Positions 21,560-33,124 are shown, numbered from the stretch's first letter. The stretch: 64,000 nucleotides of DNA from Cepaea nemoralis (GCA_014155875.1 JACEFZ010027753.1:144688-208687), one strand, 5' to 3'. Numbers and translations: made by a program. Notes: generated from the letters alone by a model not told the origin.

Positions 21560-21960
21560 GTATTTAATTGTAGCATTTTATAAGTATATGTTCACTAAAA
21601 TATATTATTGGTATTACTTTGTAGTATTTATACACGTACAGACTAAGTAAAATTTATGGCTGATATGTCATTGTAGTATTTATACAAGTACGGATTAAGT
21701 TTAATATATGGCTAGTATTTCATTGTAGTGTTTATATAAGTGTAGGTTAAGTAAAATGTATTACCGGTATTACATTGTAGTATTTATATAAGTATAGGTT
21801 AAGTAAAATATATTACCAGTATTACATTGTAGTATTTATACAAGTACAGATTAAGTAAAGTATATGGATGGTATATTGTAGAATTTATATAAGAATAGGT
21901 TAAGTAAAATAAATGGCTGTTATTCCATTCCAGTATTTAAATAAATCACTACTGCAAATC
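21560..21960. repeat. 52-bp AT-rich minisatellite
   Basis: About seven imperfect copies. The best-preserved adjacent units repeat every 52 bp (TGTAG at 21724, 21776 and 21828). Unit landmarks are GTAGTATTTATA, AGGTTAAGTAAAAT and TATTACATTG. Confidence 0.88.
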
Positions 21961-22626
21961 TGTGAGTTTACATGTGATGGCATTTCCAGCTACAAATCGA
22001 TGTGAAGTAATGACCTCCAAATTGCCATGACCATTCATGCCTGGAAATGTACTTCCAAAACTTACCTTCCAAAAAGCGCGAGTTTTGAGGACGTACTCTA
22101 AGAGTTAAATTAATTCCTAAATACACCTAACAGTTCAGGGAATTCAACAAGCTTTGTTCGTGACGAGGCGAAAGCGAGCAATCGATAACTTTACGAGTTA
22201 GAAATACTCAGCTAAACTGGTACAGCCGCAATAAAAACGCGGTTTGTGACGCAGAGTCTGGAAAATTCTATAAGATTCAATAAATTTGCATGGTCTGTGT
22301 TGAGTCTGTCATATCTGGAAAAGTTTGAGTCTGGAAACAGACCCTCAGGGGTGAGTGGTTTTCTCTGGGAGTCTTGTAAATTGTAATTTATTACATTCTT
22401 CTGTGGCGTTCTGTGCCTGAGGCCGGAGACGAATGTAAACGTTCACGGAAAGGGTGAATTTAAATGGTGGTATTTATCTCCCAGACAAATGTGTTTTTGT
22501 TAAATGGGTGGATCCCGGTGTTAGATGGGTTGTTGAGGACCCTTTTCATTGGGTGGGTCTCATTTAGTGGGATAAAAGGTACATTCTGAGATTCTTGTTC
22601 CAGATCCTGGGTCAGTTAACAGCTAG

Positions 22627-22875
22627 TTGCATATACTTTACAGGACATAGCTGTCAACCCCAGCATTTTTGGACTGTATGTGATTTCTTGGCAAGTTTTC
22701 GTTCAGTAGTTTGCTTTTGCTTTCTGAACGGCTGGCACGCATGCCGTTGTGTGAAAATCAGCGCAAGGCGGTCTGCTGACAAATCGCCCGCAGCTGTGTT
22801 TCGAACGCAGTATGCAGGATTACGAATTGCATACGTACCCCTGTCAGCAGATATGAAGTTCCAGTGTTGATGTTG
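22627..22875 (-). mobile_element. tRNA-derived SINE in tandem unit, copy 1
   Basis: The minus strand has a B box GCGTTCGAAACAC (22798-22810) and the 3' words AGCAAACTACTGAACG, TTGCCAAGAAATCACATACA and TGCTGGGGTTGACAG. Equivalents lie at about 25370-25615 and 28106-28345. Confidence 0.75.
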
Positions 22876-23466
22876 CATACGCCGCTGGATTATGAGTTTG
22901 GAAAGGGGAAGGGGAGCAGTACAGCATTCTCCCCGTGAAGATGGCACTTAGGTACCGGGTCAAGAAGGAAGTCTCTTCACAAACCTCGCTCCAGCACAAG
23001 CGAGGCCGGTTCCTGGCACACGCTACACGGGCGTCAACACAAAGAAATTCTCCTTCTTCCTCTTCGTTCGTCCGGAATGTTGTTTTGAACGTAATTGCGC
23101 TGTGCCTGTTTACAGCAGAACTGTGATATTTGCACCTTGCGGCCGACACGTCCGACTTCTTCAGGCATTCGTTAATCGGGTTAACCTTCCCGGGCAAAGG
23201 ATTTCAGAGTTAAACTTATAATGTTTCGGAGGATCATCAACTAAATAATCAACCAACCAACTTTTCAAGTGCCTACTTTGAAGCTGTTCTACAAAATAAA
23301 CCGCTGCCTTCATCTTGCAGGGTTTTGTCCCCGGTAAGCACCTCACCTATTGTCCTTACTGTAGTGATGCATGAGAAAGTTCACAAGACAGACTCACCCT
23401 CATCAAAAGAATACAATGATCATTTGTGGGTCATGTTATGCACTTCACATACCCTTTTTTTTTTTA

Positions 23467-23950
23467 AACTTCCGGTCCCAACATGGAGGTTGAGCTGTTA
23501 AGGCCTCTGGGGTGTTTATACTTGTTGCTACTGGTTTGCTTACGCATTTTCCTCATTTTGGACTGGTAGTGCATTGTTCTGTCGCCCTGCTACTGAGTTG
23601 AGTGCGTGGAGCGACATCTGTGAACTGTAAATTTCGTGTTGAGTGCTTTTAAAAATGGCGGCCGACCGGACACTGAACTAACCTTGTTGCCTTTGCAGTA
23701 ATGTGTGGCTACTGGTTTTCTAGTGACTGCCGCTTCCATCGACGATGAACTGTAGTTTTCGTGGCGGACTGTTGTACTGGCATTCTGGCAACGGCATTAT
23801 ACATAGTATACCTGTGCGGGCTGTTGGTTTGACGAGACTCTTGTCTGTTCCCCTTTTCAAATGGGGCAATGAGGAGCAGTTTGTATGATATTCACTGTCA
23901 CAGGAACGGAGCATAATGGGGCGACCCTTTGCCGTGAAGCTGGAAGACAG
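23467..23950 (+). mobile_element. RepA in tandem unit, copy 1
   Basis: Begins AACTTCCGGTCCCAACATGG and ends near TTTGCCGTGAAGCTGGAAG. Two 50-bp direct repeats flank it (23391-23440 and 23950-23999). The minus-strand frame across it has no known domain. Confidence 0.75.
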
Positions 23951-24477
23951 GCTCACCCTCATCATAAAAATGCAATGGTCATTTTTGGGTCATGTTATGA
24001 GATGAGAGGTTTTGGGAAATGTTTAACATTCGGGAAGATTGATTGTGTATCAAACAGATGATTAAAACAACTTGTTAATAAAGATTGATTGTTTACGAAA
24101 CACATGGTTGAAAATATTTTCAATAAAGATGGATTGTCTTTGAAACATGACTGAAAATCTGTTCAATATAGTTACTCGCATCACCTCATTCAACAGCCTA
24201 GAATATGCGAACGCCTTATACTACACACCAGAAAGCCAATATTTGCAAAAGGCAGAAAGCTAGTATCTGCAAAAGGACTGACATTTAGTGGCTATTGGTT
24301 TACTGTCAGATTAAGGAAATGAGCGAAATCTACTGTCTGATTAAAACGGATTGGCTTAGTGCCACGGAAGAGTGTCATTGTCTGAACTTGTCAAATTGAA
24401 GAAGGACAGATGTTTCGTGAGAAACGTGATCGCCTGCGCCACAATGTATGTTTAGTGTACATGTATGTATATACCAG

Positions 24478-24990
24478 GGGGCTTCAAATTACAACCTTAA
24501 AAGTGTGATAGAAATTTAGTAACCATGCGATTGTCTTGTAGCATGTCAATACTATTGTTAAGGGTGTCACGAGTGTTAAACACGTGATATCACAGTGAAC
24601 ACAAACACGGTAACGTCATAAAGACAGTTTAATTATGGCCGCCTCACTTTCAACATTAACCAGAGAGGAGCAGCTTTCTATTATCCGTTTTGTTTTTTAA
24701 TCAGTGAAGGGGTGAAACCTATGAACATTCATCAGCGAATGAAGGTCCAGTATGGTGATACATGACTATCAGTCCATCAAGTGTATGAGTGGAGTAGGAA
24801 GTTTCAAAACGGCGTGAATTCTGTTACAGACTGTTCACATCCGGATATGGCACTCCGAGTAGTGACCCGACCCCAGAGAAAATTTGTTCAACAGGAATCC
24901 AATCATTGTATCGGAGCTGGAGAACTTGCATTGAACTCAGTGGTGACTACATTGAGAAAAGATACATTTGTTCTTTACTTTTCAGAATAT
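24478..24990 (+). mobile_element. Mariner-like deletion derivative, copy 1
   Basis: Begins near CAGGGGGCTTCAAATTACAA. The plus-strand frame 24781-24960 encodes VYEWSRKFQNGVNSVTD and ALRVVTRP, like a transposase N-terminal DNA-binding domain. Another frame then gives SLYRSWRTCIELSGDYIEK, like a transposase C-terminus. The catalytic domain is absent. The 3' end is replaced by a (CA)n tract. Confidence 0.72.
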
Positions 24991-25369
24991 ATTCACACAC
25001 ACACACACATACCCACACACACTCACATAAATTTGCATGGTCTGTGTTGAGTCTGTCATATCTGGAAAAGTTTGAGTCTGGAAACAGACCCTCAGGGGTG
25101 AGTGGTTTTCTCTGGGAGTCTTGTAGATTGTAATCTATTACATTCTTCGGTGGCGTTCTGTGCCTGGGGCCGGAGACGAATGTAAGCGTTCACGGAAAGG
25201 GTGAATTTAAATGGTGGTATTTATCTCCCAGACAAATGTGTTTTTGTTAAATGGGTGGATCCCGATGTTAGATGGGTTGTTGAGGACCCTTTTCATTGGG
25301 TGGGTCTCATTTAGTGGGCTAAAAGGTACATTCTGGGATTCTTGTTCCAGATCCTGGGTCACTTAACAT

Positions 25370-25615
25370 CTAGTTGCATTTAATTTACAGGACGTAGCTG
25401 TCAGCCCCAGCATTTTTGGACTGTATGTGATTTCTTGGCAAGTTTACGTTCAGTAGTTTGTTATTGCTTTCTGAACGCATGCCGTTGTGTGAAAATCAGC
25501 GCAAGGCGGTCTGCTGACAAATCGCCCGCAGCTGTGTTTCAAAACGCAGTACGCGGGATTACGAATTGCATACGTACCCCTGTCAGCAGATATGAAGTTA
25601 CAGTGTTGATGTTGC
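25370..25615 (-). mobile_element. tRNA-derived SINE in tandem unit, copy 2
   Basis: As in copy 1, but one extra A disrupts the B box (TTTCAAAACGCAG on the plus strand). Confidence 0.72.
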
Positions 25616-26210
25616 ATACGCCGCTGGATTATGAGCTTGGAAAGGGGAAGGGGAGCAGTACAGCATATTCCCCGTGAAGATGGCACTTAGGTACCGGTCA
25701 AGAAGGAAGTCTCTTCACAAACCTCGCTCCAGCACAAGCGAGTCCGGTTCCTGGCACACGCTACACGGGCTTCAACACAAAGGATTTCTCCTTCTTCCTC
25801 TTCTTTCGTCCGGAATGTTGTTTTGAACGTAATTGCGCTGTGCCTGTTTACAGCTGAATTGTGATATTTGCACCTTGCGGCCGACACGTCCGACTTCTTC
25901 AGGCATTCGTTAACCGGGTTAACCTTCCCGGGCAAAGGATTTCAGAGTTAAACTTATAATTTTTCGGAGGATCATCAACTAAATAATCAACCAACCAACT
26001 TTTCAAGTGCCTACTTTGAAGCTGTTCTACAAAAGAAACCGCTGCCTTCATCTTGCAGGGTTTTGTCCCCGGTAAGCACCTCACCTATTGTCTTTACTGT
26101 AGTGATGCATGAGAAAGTTCACAAGAAAGACTCACCCTCATCAAAACAGTACAATGATCATTTGTGGGTCATGTTATGCACTTCACATAACCTTTTTTTT
26201 AAACTTCCGG

Positions 26211-26690
26211 TCCCAACATGGAGGTTGAGCTGTTAAGGCCTCTGGGGTGTTTATACTTGTTGCTACGGTTTGCTTACGCATTTTCCTCATTTTGGACTGG
26301 TAGTGCATGGTTCTGTCGCCCTGCTACTGAGTTGAGTGCGTGGAGTGACACTGTGAACTGTACATTGCGTGTTGAGTGCTTTTAAAAATGGCGCCCGACA
26401 GGTCACTGAACTAACCGGGTTGCCTTTGCAGTAATGTGTGGCGACTAGTTTTCTAGTGACTGCCGCTTCCATCGACGATGAACTGTAGTTTTCGTGGTGG
26501 ACTGTTGTACTGGCATTTTGGCAGCGGCATTATACATAGTATACCTGTGCGGGTTGTTGGTTTGACGAGACTCTTGTCTATTCCCCTTTTCAAATGGGGT
26601 AATGAGGAGCAGTTTGTATGATATTCACTGTCACAGGAACGGAGCATAATGGGGCGACCCTTTGCCGTGAAGCTGGAAGACAGGCTCACC
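26211..26690 (+). mobile_element. RepA in tandem unit, copy 2
   Basis: Nearly identical to copy 3. Same flanking direct repeats as in copy 1. Confidence 0.75.
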
Positions 26691-27213
26691 CTCATCATAA
26701 AAATGCAGTGGTCATTTTTGGGTCATGTTATGAGATGAGAGGTTTGGGGAAAAGTTTAACATTCGGGAAGATTGATTGTGTATCAAACAGATGTTTAAAA
26801 CAACTTGTTAATAAAGATTGATTGTTTATGAAACACATGGTTGAAAATATTTTCAATAAAGATGGATTGTCTTTGAAACATGACTGAAAATCTGTTCAAT
26901 ATAATTACTCGAATCACCTCATTCAACAGCCTAGAATATGCGAACGCCTTATACTACACACCAGAAAGCCAATATTTGCAAAAGGCAGAAAGCTAGTATC
27001 TGCAAAAGGACTGCCATTTAGTGGCTATTGATTTACTGTCAGATTAAGGAAATGAGCGAAATCTATTGTCTGATTAAAACGGATTGGCTTAGTGCCACGG
27101 AAGAGTGTCATTGTCTGAACTTGTCAAATTGAAGAAGGACAGATGTTTCGTGAGAAACGTGATCGCCTGCGCCACAATGTATGTTTAGTGTACATGTATG
27201 TATATACCAGGGG

Positions 27214-27730
27214 GCTTCAAATTACAACCTTAAAAGTGTGATAGAAATTTAGTAACCATTGCGATTGTCTTGTAGCATGTCAATACTATTGTTAAGGGTG
27301 TCACGAGTGTTAAAACACGTGATATCACAGTGAACACAAACACGGTAACGTCATAAAGACAGTTTAATTATGGCCGCCTCACTTTCAACATTAACCAGAG
27401 AGGAGCAGCTTTCTATTATCCGTTTTGTTTTTTAATCAGTGAAGGGGTGAAACCTATGAACATTCATCAGCGAATGAAGGTCCAGTATGGTGATACATGA
27501 CTATCAGTCCATCAAGTGTATGAGTGGAGTAGGAAGTTTCAAAACGGCGTGAATTCTGTTACAGACTGTTCACATCCGGATATGGCACTCCGAGTAGTGA
27601 CCCGACCCCAGAGAAAATTTGTTCAACAGGAATCCAATCATTGTATCGGAGCTGGAGAACTTGCATTGAACTCAGTGGTGACTACATTGAGAAAAGATAC
27701 ATTTGTTCTTTACTTTTTCAGAATATATTC
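27214..27730 (+). mobile_element. Mariner-like deletion derivative, copy 2
   Basis: Almost identical to the 24478-24990 copy. One extra T (TTTTTCAGAATA) extends the open frame into the next tandem unit. Confidence 0.72.
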
Positions 27731-28105
27731 ACACACACACACACATACCCACACACACTCACATAAATTTGCATGGTCTGTGTTGAGTCTGTCATATCTG
27801 GAAAAGTTTGAGTCTGGAAACAGACCCTCAGGGGTGAGTGGTTTTCTCTGGGAGTCTTGTAGATTGTAATCTATTACATTCTTCGGTGGCGTTCTGTGCC
27901 TGGGGCCGGAGACGAATGTAAGCGTTCACGGAAAGGGTGAATTTAAATGGTGGTATTTATCTCCCAGACAAATGTGTTTTTGTTAAATGGGTGGATCCCG
28001 ATGTTAGATGGGTTGTTGAGGACCCTTTTCATTGGGTGGGTCTCATTTAGTGGGCTAAAAGGTACATTCTGGGATTCTTGTTCCAGATCCTGGGTCACTT
28101 AACAT

Positions 28106-28345
28106 CTAGTTGCATTTAATTTACAGGACGTAGCTGTCAGCCCCAGCATTTTTGGACTGTATGTGATTTCTTGGCAAGTTTACGTTCAGTAGTTTGTTAT
28201 TGCTTTCTGAACGCATGCCGTTGTGTGAAAATCAGCGCAAGGCGGTCTGCTGACAAATCGCCCGCAGCTGTGTTTCAAACGCAGTACGCGGGATTACGAA
28301 TTGCATACGTACCCCTGTCAGCAGATATGAAGTTACAGTGTTGAT
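28106..28345 (-). mobile_element. tRNA-derived SINE in tandem unit, copy 3
   Basis: Same family as at 22627 and 25370, with an intact TTTCAAACGCAG B-box region on the plus strand. Confidence 0.72.
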
Positions 28346-28936
28346 GTTGCATACGCCGCTGGATTATGAGCTTGGAAAGGGGAAGGGGAGCAGTACAGCA
28401 TATTCCCCGTGAAGATGGCACTTAGGTACCGGGTCAAGAAGGAAGTCTCTTCACAAACCTCGCTCCAGCACAAGCGAGTCCGGTTCCTGGCACACGCTAC
28501 ACGGGCTTCAACACAAAGGATTTCTCCTTCTTCCTCTTCTTTCGTCCGGAATGTTGTTTTGAACGTAATTGCGCTGTGCCTGTTTACAGCTGAATTGTGA
28601 TATTTGCACCTTGCGGCCGACACGTCCGACTTCTTCAGGCATTCGTTAACCGGGTTAACCTTCCCGGGCAAAGGATTTCAGAGTTAAACTTATAATTTTT
28701 CGGAGGATCATCAACTAAATAATCAACCAACCAACTTTTCAAGTGCCTACTTTGAAGCTGTTCTACAAAAGAAACCGCTGCCTTCATCTTGCAGGGTTTT
28801 GTCCCCGGTAAGCACCTCACCTATTGTCTTTACTGTAGTGATGCATGAGAAAGTTCACAAGAAAGACTCACCCTCATCAAAACAGTACAATGATCATTTG
28901 TGGGTCATGTTATGCACTTCACATAACCTTTTTTTT

Positions 28937-29420
28937 AAACTTCCGGTCCCAACATGGAGGTTGAGCTGTTAAGGCCTCTGGGGTGTTTATACTTGTTGCT
29001 ACGGTTTGCTTACGCATTTTCCTCATTTGGACTGGTAGTGCATGGTTCTGTCGCCCTGCTACTGAGTTGAGTGCGTGGAGTGACACTGTGAACTGTACAT
29101 TGCGTGTTGAGTGCTTTTAAAAATGGCGCCCGACAGGTCACTGAACTAACCTGGTTGCCTTTGCAGTAATGTGTGGCTACTAGTTTTCTAGTGACTGCCG
29201 CTTCCATCGACGATGAACTGTAGTTTTCGTGGTGGACTGTTGTACTGGCATTTGGCAGCGGCATTATACATAGTATACCTGTGCGGGTTGTTGGTTTGAC
29301 GAGACTCTTGTCTAGTTCCCCTTTTCAAATGGGGTAATGAGGAGCAGTTTGTATGATATTCACTGTCACAGGAACGGAGCATAATGGGGCGACCCTTTGC
29401 CGTGAAGCTGGAAGACAGGC
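28937..29420 (+). mobile_element. RepA in tandem unit, copy 3
   Basis: Nearly identical to copy 2, with single-base deletions (for example CTGGCATTTGGCAGCGG against CTGGCATTTTGGCAGCGG). Confidence 0.75.
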
Positions 29421-29906
29421 TCACCCTCATCATAAAAATGCAGTGGTCATTTTTGGGTCATGTTATGAGATGAGAGGTTTGGGGAAAAGTTTAACATTCG
29501 GGAAGATTGATTGTGTATCAAACAGATGTTTAAAACAACTTGTTAATAAAGATTGGTTGAAAATATTTTCAATAAAGATGGATTGTCTTTGAAACATGAC
29601 TGAAAATCTGTTCAATATAATTACTCGAATCACCTCATTCAACAGCCTAGAATATGCGAACGCCTTATACTACACACCAGAAAGCCAATATTTGCAAAAG
29701 GCAGAAAGCTAGTATCTGCAAAAGGACTGCCATTTAGTGGCTAGTGATTTACTGTCAGATTAAGGAAATGAGCGAAATCTACTTGTCTGATTAAAACGGA
29801 TTGGCTTAGTGCCACGGAAGAGTGTCATAGTCTGAACTTGTCAAACTGAAGAAGGACAGATGTTTCGTGAGAAACATGATCGCCTGCGCCACTATGTATG
29901 TTTAGT

Positions 29907-30168
29907 GGGTTTTTTTTTTTTTTTTTTTTTTTTTGTGCATAACCTTTACAGGACATCGCTGTCAACACCAACATCTTTCAGCTGTATGTTGATTTCTTGG
30001 CAAGATTACGCTCAGTAGTTTGCCATTGCTTTCTGAGCGGCCGGCTCTCATACCCCGTAAGTTACCGATGCGATTCGAACCACTGCTGATTCTAACCGTC
30101 ATCACGTTACCGACGAGAGTACACGAGATTACGGAGAAAAGTCATAACCTCTAAGCCACGAAGCCGGC
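29907..30168 (-). mobile_element. Young tRNA-derived SINE with poly-A tail
   Basis: Target duplication ATGTTTAGT at 29898-29906 and 30169-30177. On the minus strand the element opens GCCGGCTTCGTGGCTTAGAG with an A box TGGCTTAGAGGTTATGAC and B box TGGTTCGAATCG (30071-30082). It carries the shared GGCAAACTACTGAGCG and TTGCCAAGAAATCAAC words, and ends in about 24 A residues. Copies 1 and 2 of the tandem unit have the uninterrupted target. Confidence 0.93.
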
Positions 30169-30191
30169 ATGTTTAGTATACATGTATGTAT

Positions 30192-30715
30192 ATACCAGGG
30201 GGCTTCAAATTACAACCTTAAAAGTGTGATAGAAATTTAGTAACCATGCGATTGTCTTGTAGCATGTCAATACTATTGTTAAGGGTGTCACGAGTGTTAA
30301 ACACGTGATGTCACAGTGAACACAAACACGGTAACGTCATAAAGACAGTTTAATTATGGCCGCCTCGCTTTTAACATGAACCAGAGAGGAGCAGCTTTCT
30401 ATTATCCGTTTTGTTTTTTAATCAGTGAAGGGGTGAACCGTATGAACATTCATCAGCGAATGAAGGTCCAGTATGGTGATACATGACTATCAGTCCATCA
30501 AGTGTATGAGTGGAGTAGGAAGTTTCAAAACTGCGTGAATTCTGTTACAGGCTGTTCACATCCGGGTATGGCACTCCGAGTAGTGACCCCAGAGAAAATT
30601 TGTTCAACAGGAATCCAATCATTGTATCGGGAGCTGAAAAACTTGCATTGACCTCAGTGGTGACTACATTGAGAAAAGATACATTTGTTCTTTACTTTTT
30701 CAGAATATATTCACA
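30192..30715 (+). mobile_element. Mariner-like deletion derivative, copy 3
   Basis: Same layout as 24478-24990 with more substitutions, for example an altered frame through the N-terminal domain. It ends at the (CA)n tract. Confidence 0.7.
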
Positions 30716-30803
30716 CACACACACACATACCCACACACACACGTGTGTGCGTACGTGCGTGCGTGCTTGCGTGCGTGTGTGCGTGCATGTGTGTGTGTGT
30801 GTG
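30712..30803. repeat. Compound (CA)n-(CGTG)n-(TG)n microsatellite
   Basis: CA units change at CACACGTGTGTG into GTGCGTGC and TG units, making an imperfect palindrome centred near 30742 that could form a hairpin. Confidence 0.9.
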
Positions 30804-30902
30804 TTTTCATTTCAGGCTCCCTTGTGTTTTCAGTTTCATACTTAAAGGGTTTTCGAGCTCTCACAGCCTTGTTTTTTTTTTTTTGGACGTGGACTTTTGG
30901 AC

Positions 30903-31073
30903 TTGGCGGTGGCATTAAGCATAGTATACCTGTGCGGGCTGTTGGCTTGCCGATACGCCTGTCTGTTCCACTTTTCATATTGGGCAGTGAGGAGCATTTT
31001 GTGTGATATTCACTGGCACAGGAACGGAACGAAATGGGGACGACCCATTGCCGTGAAGTTTGAACCGCGACTA
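30903..31073 (+). mobile_element. RepA, 5'-truncated copy
   Basis: From GGCGGTGGCATTAAGCATAG to CCGTGAAGTTTGAACCGCGA. Only the last third of RepA is present. Confidence 0.75.
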
Positions 31074-31102
31074 ACAAACCTCATGTTATAATCCCTTCTT
31101 CA

Positions 31103-31276
31103 CTAGCGGACCAGCCCATGTCCCCCTTGTCCAGTCGGATTAATGTGGCTGATATATCCATGACACTGGTAGTCGTCTCCATTTAATTCTTGTAGCATGA
31201 TGACATCACAGTCATAAATCAGCCTCTCCAGGACGGGCCCTCTCTGCCTGGCACTGCGACAATTCCAATAGCCCAT
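31103..31276 (-). pseudogene. LINE APE-type endonuclease N-terminal fragment
   Basis: The minus-strand frame reads MGYWNCRSARQRGPVLERL and then IYDCDVIMLQELNGDD, GYISHINPTGQGGHGLVR, then stop. This follows the start of the endonuclease/exonuclease/phosphatase fold of non-LTR retrotransposons: the WNCRS strand with its metal-coordinating Asn, the LQE glutamate, and a GGHGL segment. It probably belongs to the same superfamily as the RNase H LINE pieces in the window. The remainder of the domain is absent. Confidence 0.8.
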
Positions 31277-31479
31277 GCTTATATATTTAGATCCTAGGCA
31301 CTGTGTTTTTGTGCTTACTCTCCTGCCAACTTAACCATCCGAGACCAAGTAAGAAATGTTGTTATCAGTCAGACAGTTGGATCAACACTTTGTACCACAT
31401 TATTGACAGACAGTAGATCAATGTTTTGGCCATCTCGTTAGAATGCATCGCTGTCAATTACCAGCACGCGTCCTGCATC

Positions 31480-31574
31480 AATGAACATCTGCGACTAGTG
31501 CAAGAGGACGTCCGAGAAGAACATGGATTGACGACAATTGTTCCTCTATACGACGCTTAAAGGCAAAAGTGGAA

Positions 31575-31654
<80 letters not shown>
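31480..31654 (+). pseudogene. LINE 3' end with (GAT)n tail
   Basis: Plus-strand sequence matches the end of the long LINE at 39481-41600: CAAGAGGACGTCCGAGAAGA, ATGGATTGACGAC, then CGACGCTTAAAGGCAAAAGT, leading into a GAT tail at 31576-31654. About 50-70 bases between the two conserved blocks are deleted compared with that copy. Confidence 0.8.
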
Positions 31655-31655
<1 letters not shown>

Positions 31656-31664
31656 CGTTGGGAA

Positions 31665-31815
31665 ATTTTCTTTCTGAAAAATATGTGTGAGTGCTGGAAG
31701 TAGTGCAACGGTTGCATGGAGGAATATCAACAGCGGAGTTGATCCAGAAAACCAAGGACCGAGATCTGTAGCGAGTGATGAACACCTACGCCAGCCGGCA
31801 CTTGATGATAATGAT
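31665..31815 (+). pseudogene. Second LINE 3' end
   Basis: GCATGGAGGAATATCAACAG, then GGACCGAGATCTGTAGCGAG, then CACCTACGCCAGCCGGCAC, ending in TGATGATAATGATGATG. The same end occurs in reverse at 34788-34925 and 44950-45190. Confidence 0.65.
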
Positions 31816-31820
31816 GATGT

Positions 31821-31825
<5 letters not shown>

Positions 31826-31864
<39 letters not shown>

Positions 31865-31903
31865 CGTGCGTGCGTGCGTGCGTGTGTGTGTGTGTGTGTG
31901 TGT
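31826..31903. repeat. (TG)n(CGTG)n(TG)n microsatellite
   Basis: TG units with a central CGTG block at about 31857-31882. Confidence 0.96.
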
Positions 31904-33124
31904 CTTGATTATGAGTGTCTGATTTTTCATTTTGGACTTTCACAGGCCGGACAAATAATATTTTAGGTTTATCTGTAACACTCTACACTGCCTATAAACG
32001 TGATAAAATATATTGTCACATCTAGGAAAAATAGAAAAATGAGTTATAAAACTCTCACGCATGTAATATAGTTTTACAAAAACTTTGAAGACGACTTAAA
32101 ATTAGTACGGCATTATTTATTTTGCACATAACTGTCGTTATTTGTATAAACATTTTATAAAAGATTAAGATAGATATTATAATTATTTAAATCACATAAT
32201 ACATTTACACTACTTTTAGTACTTTCCCTTGAAAAAGCTGTTACGTTTTTATGTCCCGTACCACTTCTTTAACCACGTGTGGTCCTTTTAATGTTTGATT
32301 TTTGTTTCGTTTTGTTTTTCGTAAAAAAAAAAAACATTTTTGCATTATGAAAGTAGTCTTCCTAACGATCTTCGCAGACCATTTCGCAAAAAACCACAAA
32401 AGCTACAAATGCCATGACGACATTTCTCCGGAAATCCGCAACATCTTATGCATATTAACTTCATTTACCTCAAAACCGTAAACCTATTTACAGCTGAGTA
32501 AATATGAAGCTTTTCTCCTCTTTTTGTCTTCCTTTCCGCTATCTTTATCTCCGTCCTTCTTGCTTCCAACCAAATCGATGTTGTGGCAAGAACTGTAATA
32601 AAATTCGACTTGCTCCCATTTTCTCCATTCCATTTGCTTCCCTTTTGTCTTTGGCATTCTGATTGCGTTACTTAAGGGCTTAATTCCATTTCCTACTTCC
32701 GTGTACAGTTTAGGAACGGGTCTGGGAATGTCCTGCTTTGTGTTACCATATATTTAATTTGCTCGAATTCCAAAATAGGTTATTCAGAAGTATCGCATTC
32801 TGGCTATGTACTTCTTCTGTCCTTAATTCCTCGTTGGAAAATAAGCCCTGGACCAACTCCTTCTCCCCTTCCCCTCAACCCCATGACGTCCTACTTCTAG
32901 CTATATCCTTCAGCTCCCCCATCCATACATTCACATATTTCAGGTCATAATATAATGATATGTGGTAGCTGGTTCCTTTCCACGTTCGTAGAACATTCTG
33001 CTGTTCGTCTTGTACTCTATCCTTGTCATATTAATCATCTCGATCTCTAATTATATTCTATCCATATATTAACTGATTCATTGCCACGGGATGAGTAATG
33101 ATCTTAAGTATCTTCCCGTATCTG
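31904..33124. other. AT-rich unannotated interval
   Basis: The longest stretch without a recognised repeat (about 1.2 kb). It is AT-rich at 31960-32340 and has short frames without domains. Regulatory or unique sequence cannot be excluded. Confidence 0.4.

Larger units (their letters stand above)
22281..25027. repeat. Tandem 2.74-kb unit, copy 1
   Basis: Starts at TAAATTTGCATGGTCTGTG. In order it contains a tRNA-derived SINE, a segment with a polypurine-coding minus frame, a 23140-23200 motif, RepA, an AT-rich stretch and a mariner-like deletion derivative ending in (CA)n. It differs from copies 2 and 3 by several indels; for example it retains CTGAACGGCTGGCACGCATG where they read CTGAACGCATG. 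It is therefore the most diverged copy. Confidence 0.9.
25028..27763. repeat. Tandem 2.74-kb unit, copy 2
   Basis: 2736 bp with the same order of parts as copy 1. It shares with copy 3 the deletion in the SINE head region, AGTACAATGATCATTTGTGG in place of the copy 1 form, and GTTGCTACGGTTTGC, so copies 2 and 3 are sisters. Confidence 0.92.
27764..30735. repeat. Tandem 2.74-kb unit, copy 3, with SINE insertion
   Basis: Closely related to copy 2 but longer because of a SINE at 29907-30168. It also has a short deletion at about 29555 where copies 1 and 2 read ATTGATTGTTTA. The unit ends in (CA)n that passes into CGTG/TG repeats, after which the tandem order stops. Confidence 0.9.

Noticed and set aside
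22844..23197. 117-codon minus-strand frame inside the tandem unit as a gene
   Set aside because: It is repeated in the other units with indels and length changes, lacks any domain, and lies between mobile elements.
30712..30803. Regulatory Z-DNA element
   Set aside because: Alternating purine-pyrimidine DNA can adopt Z form, but this tract simply ends a tandem unit and nothing links it to regulation.
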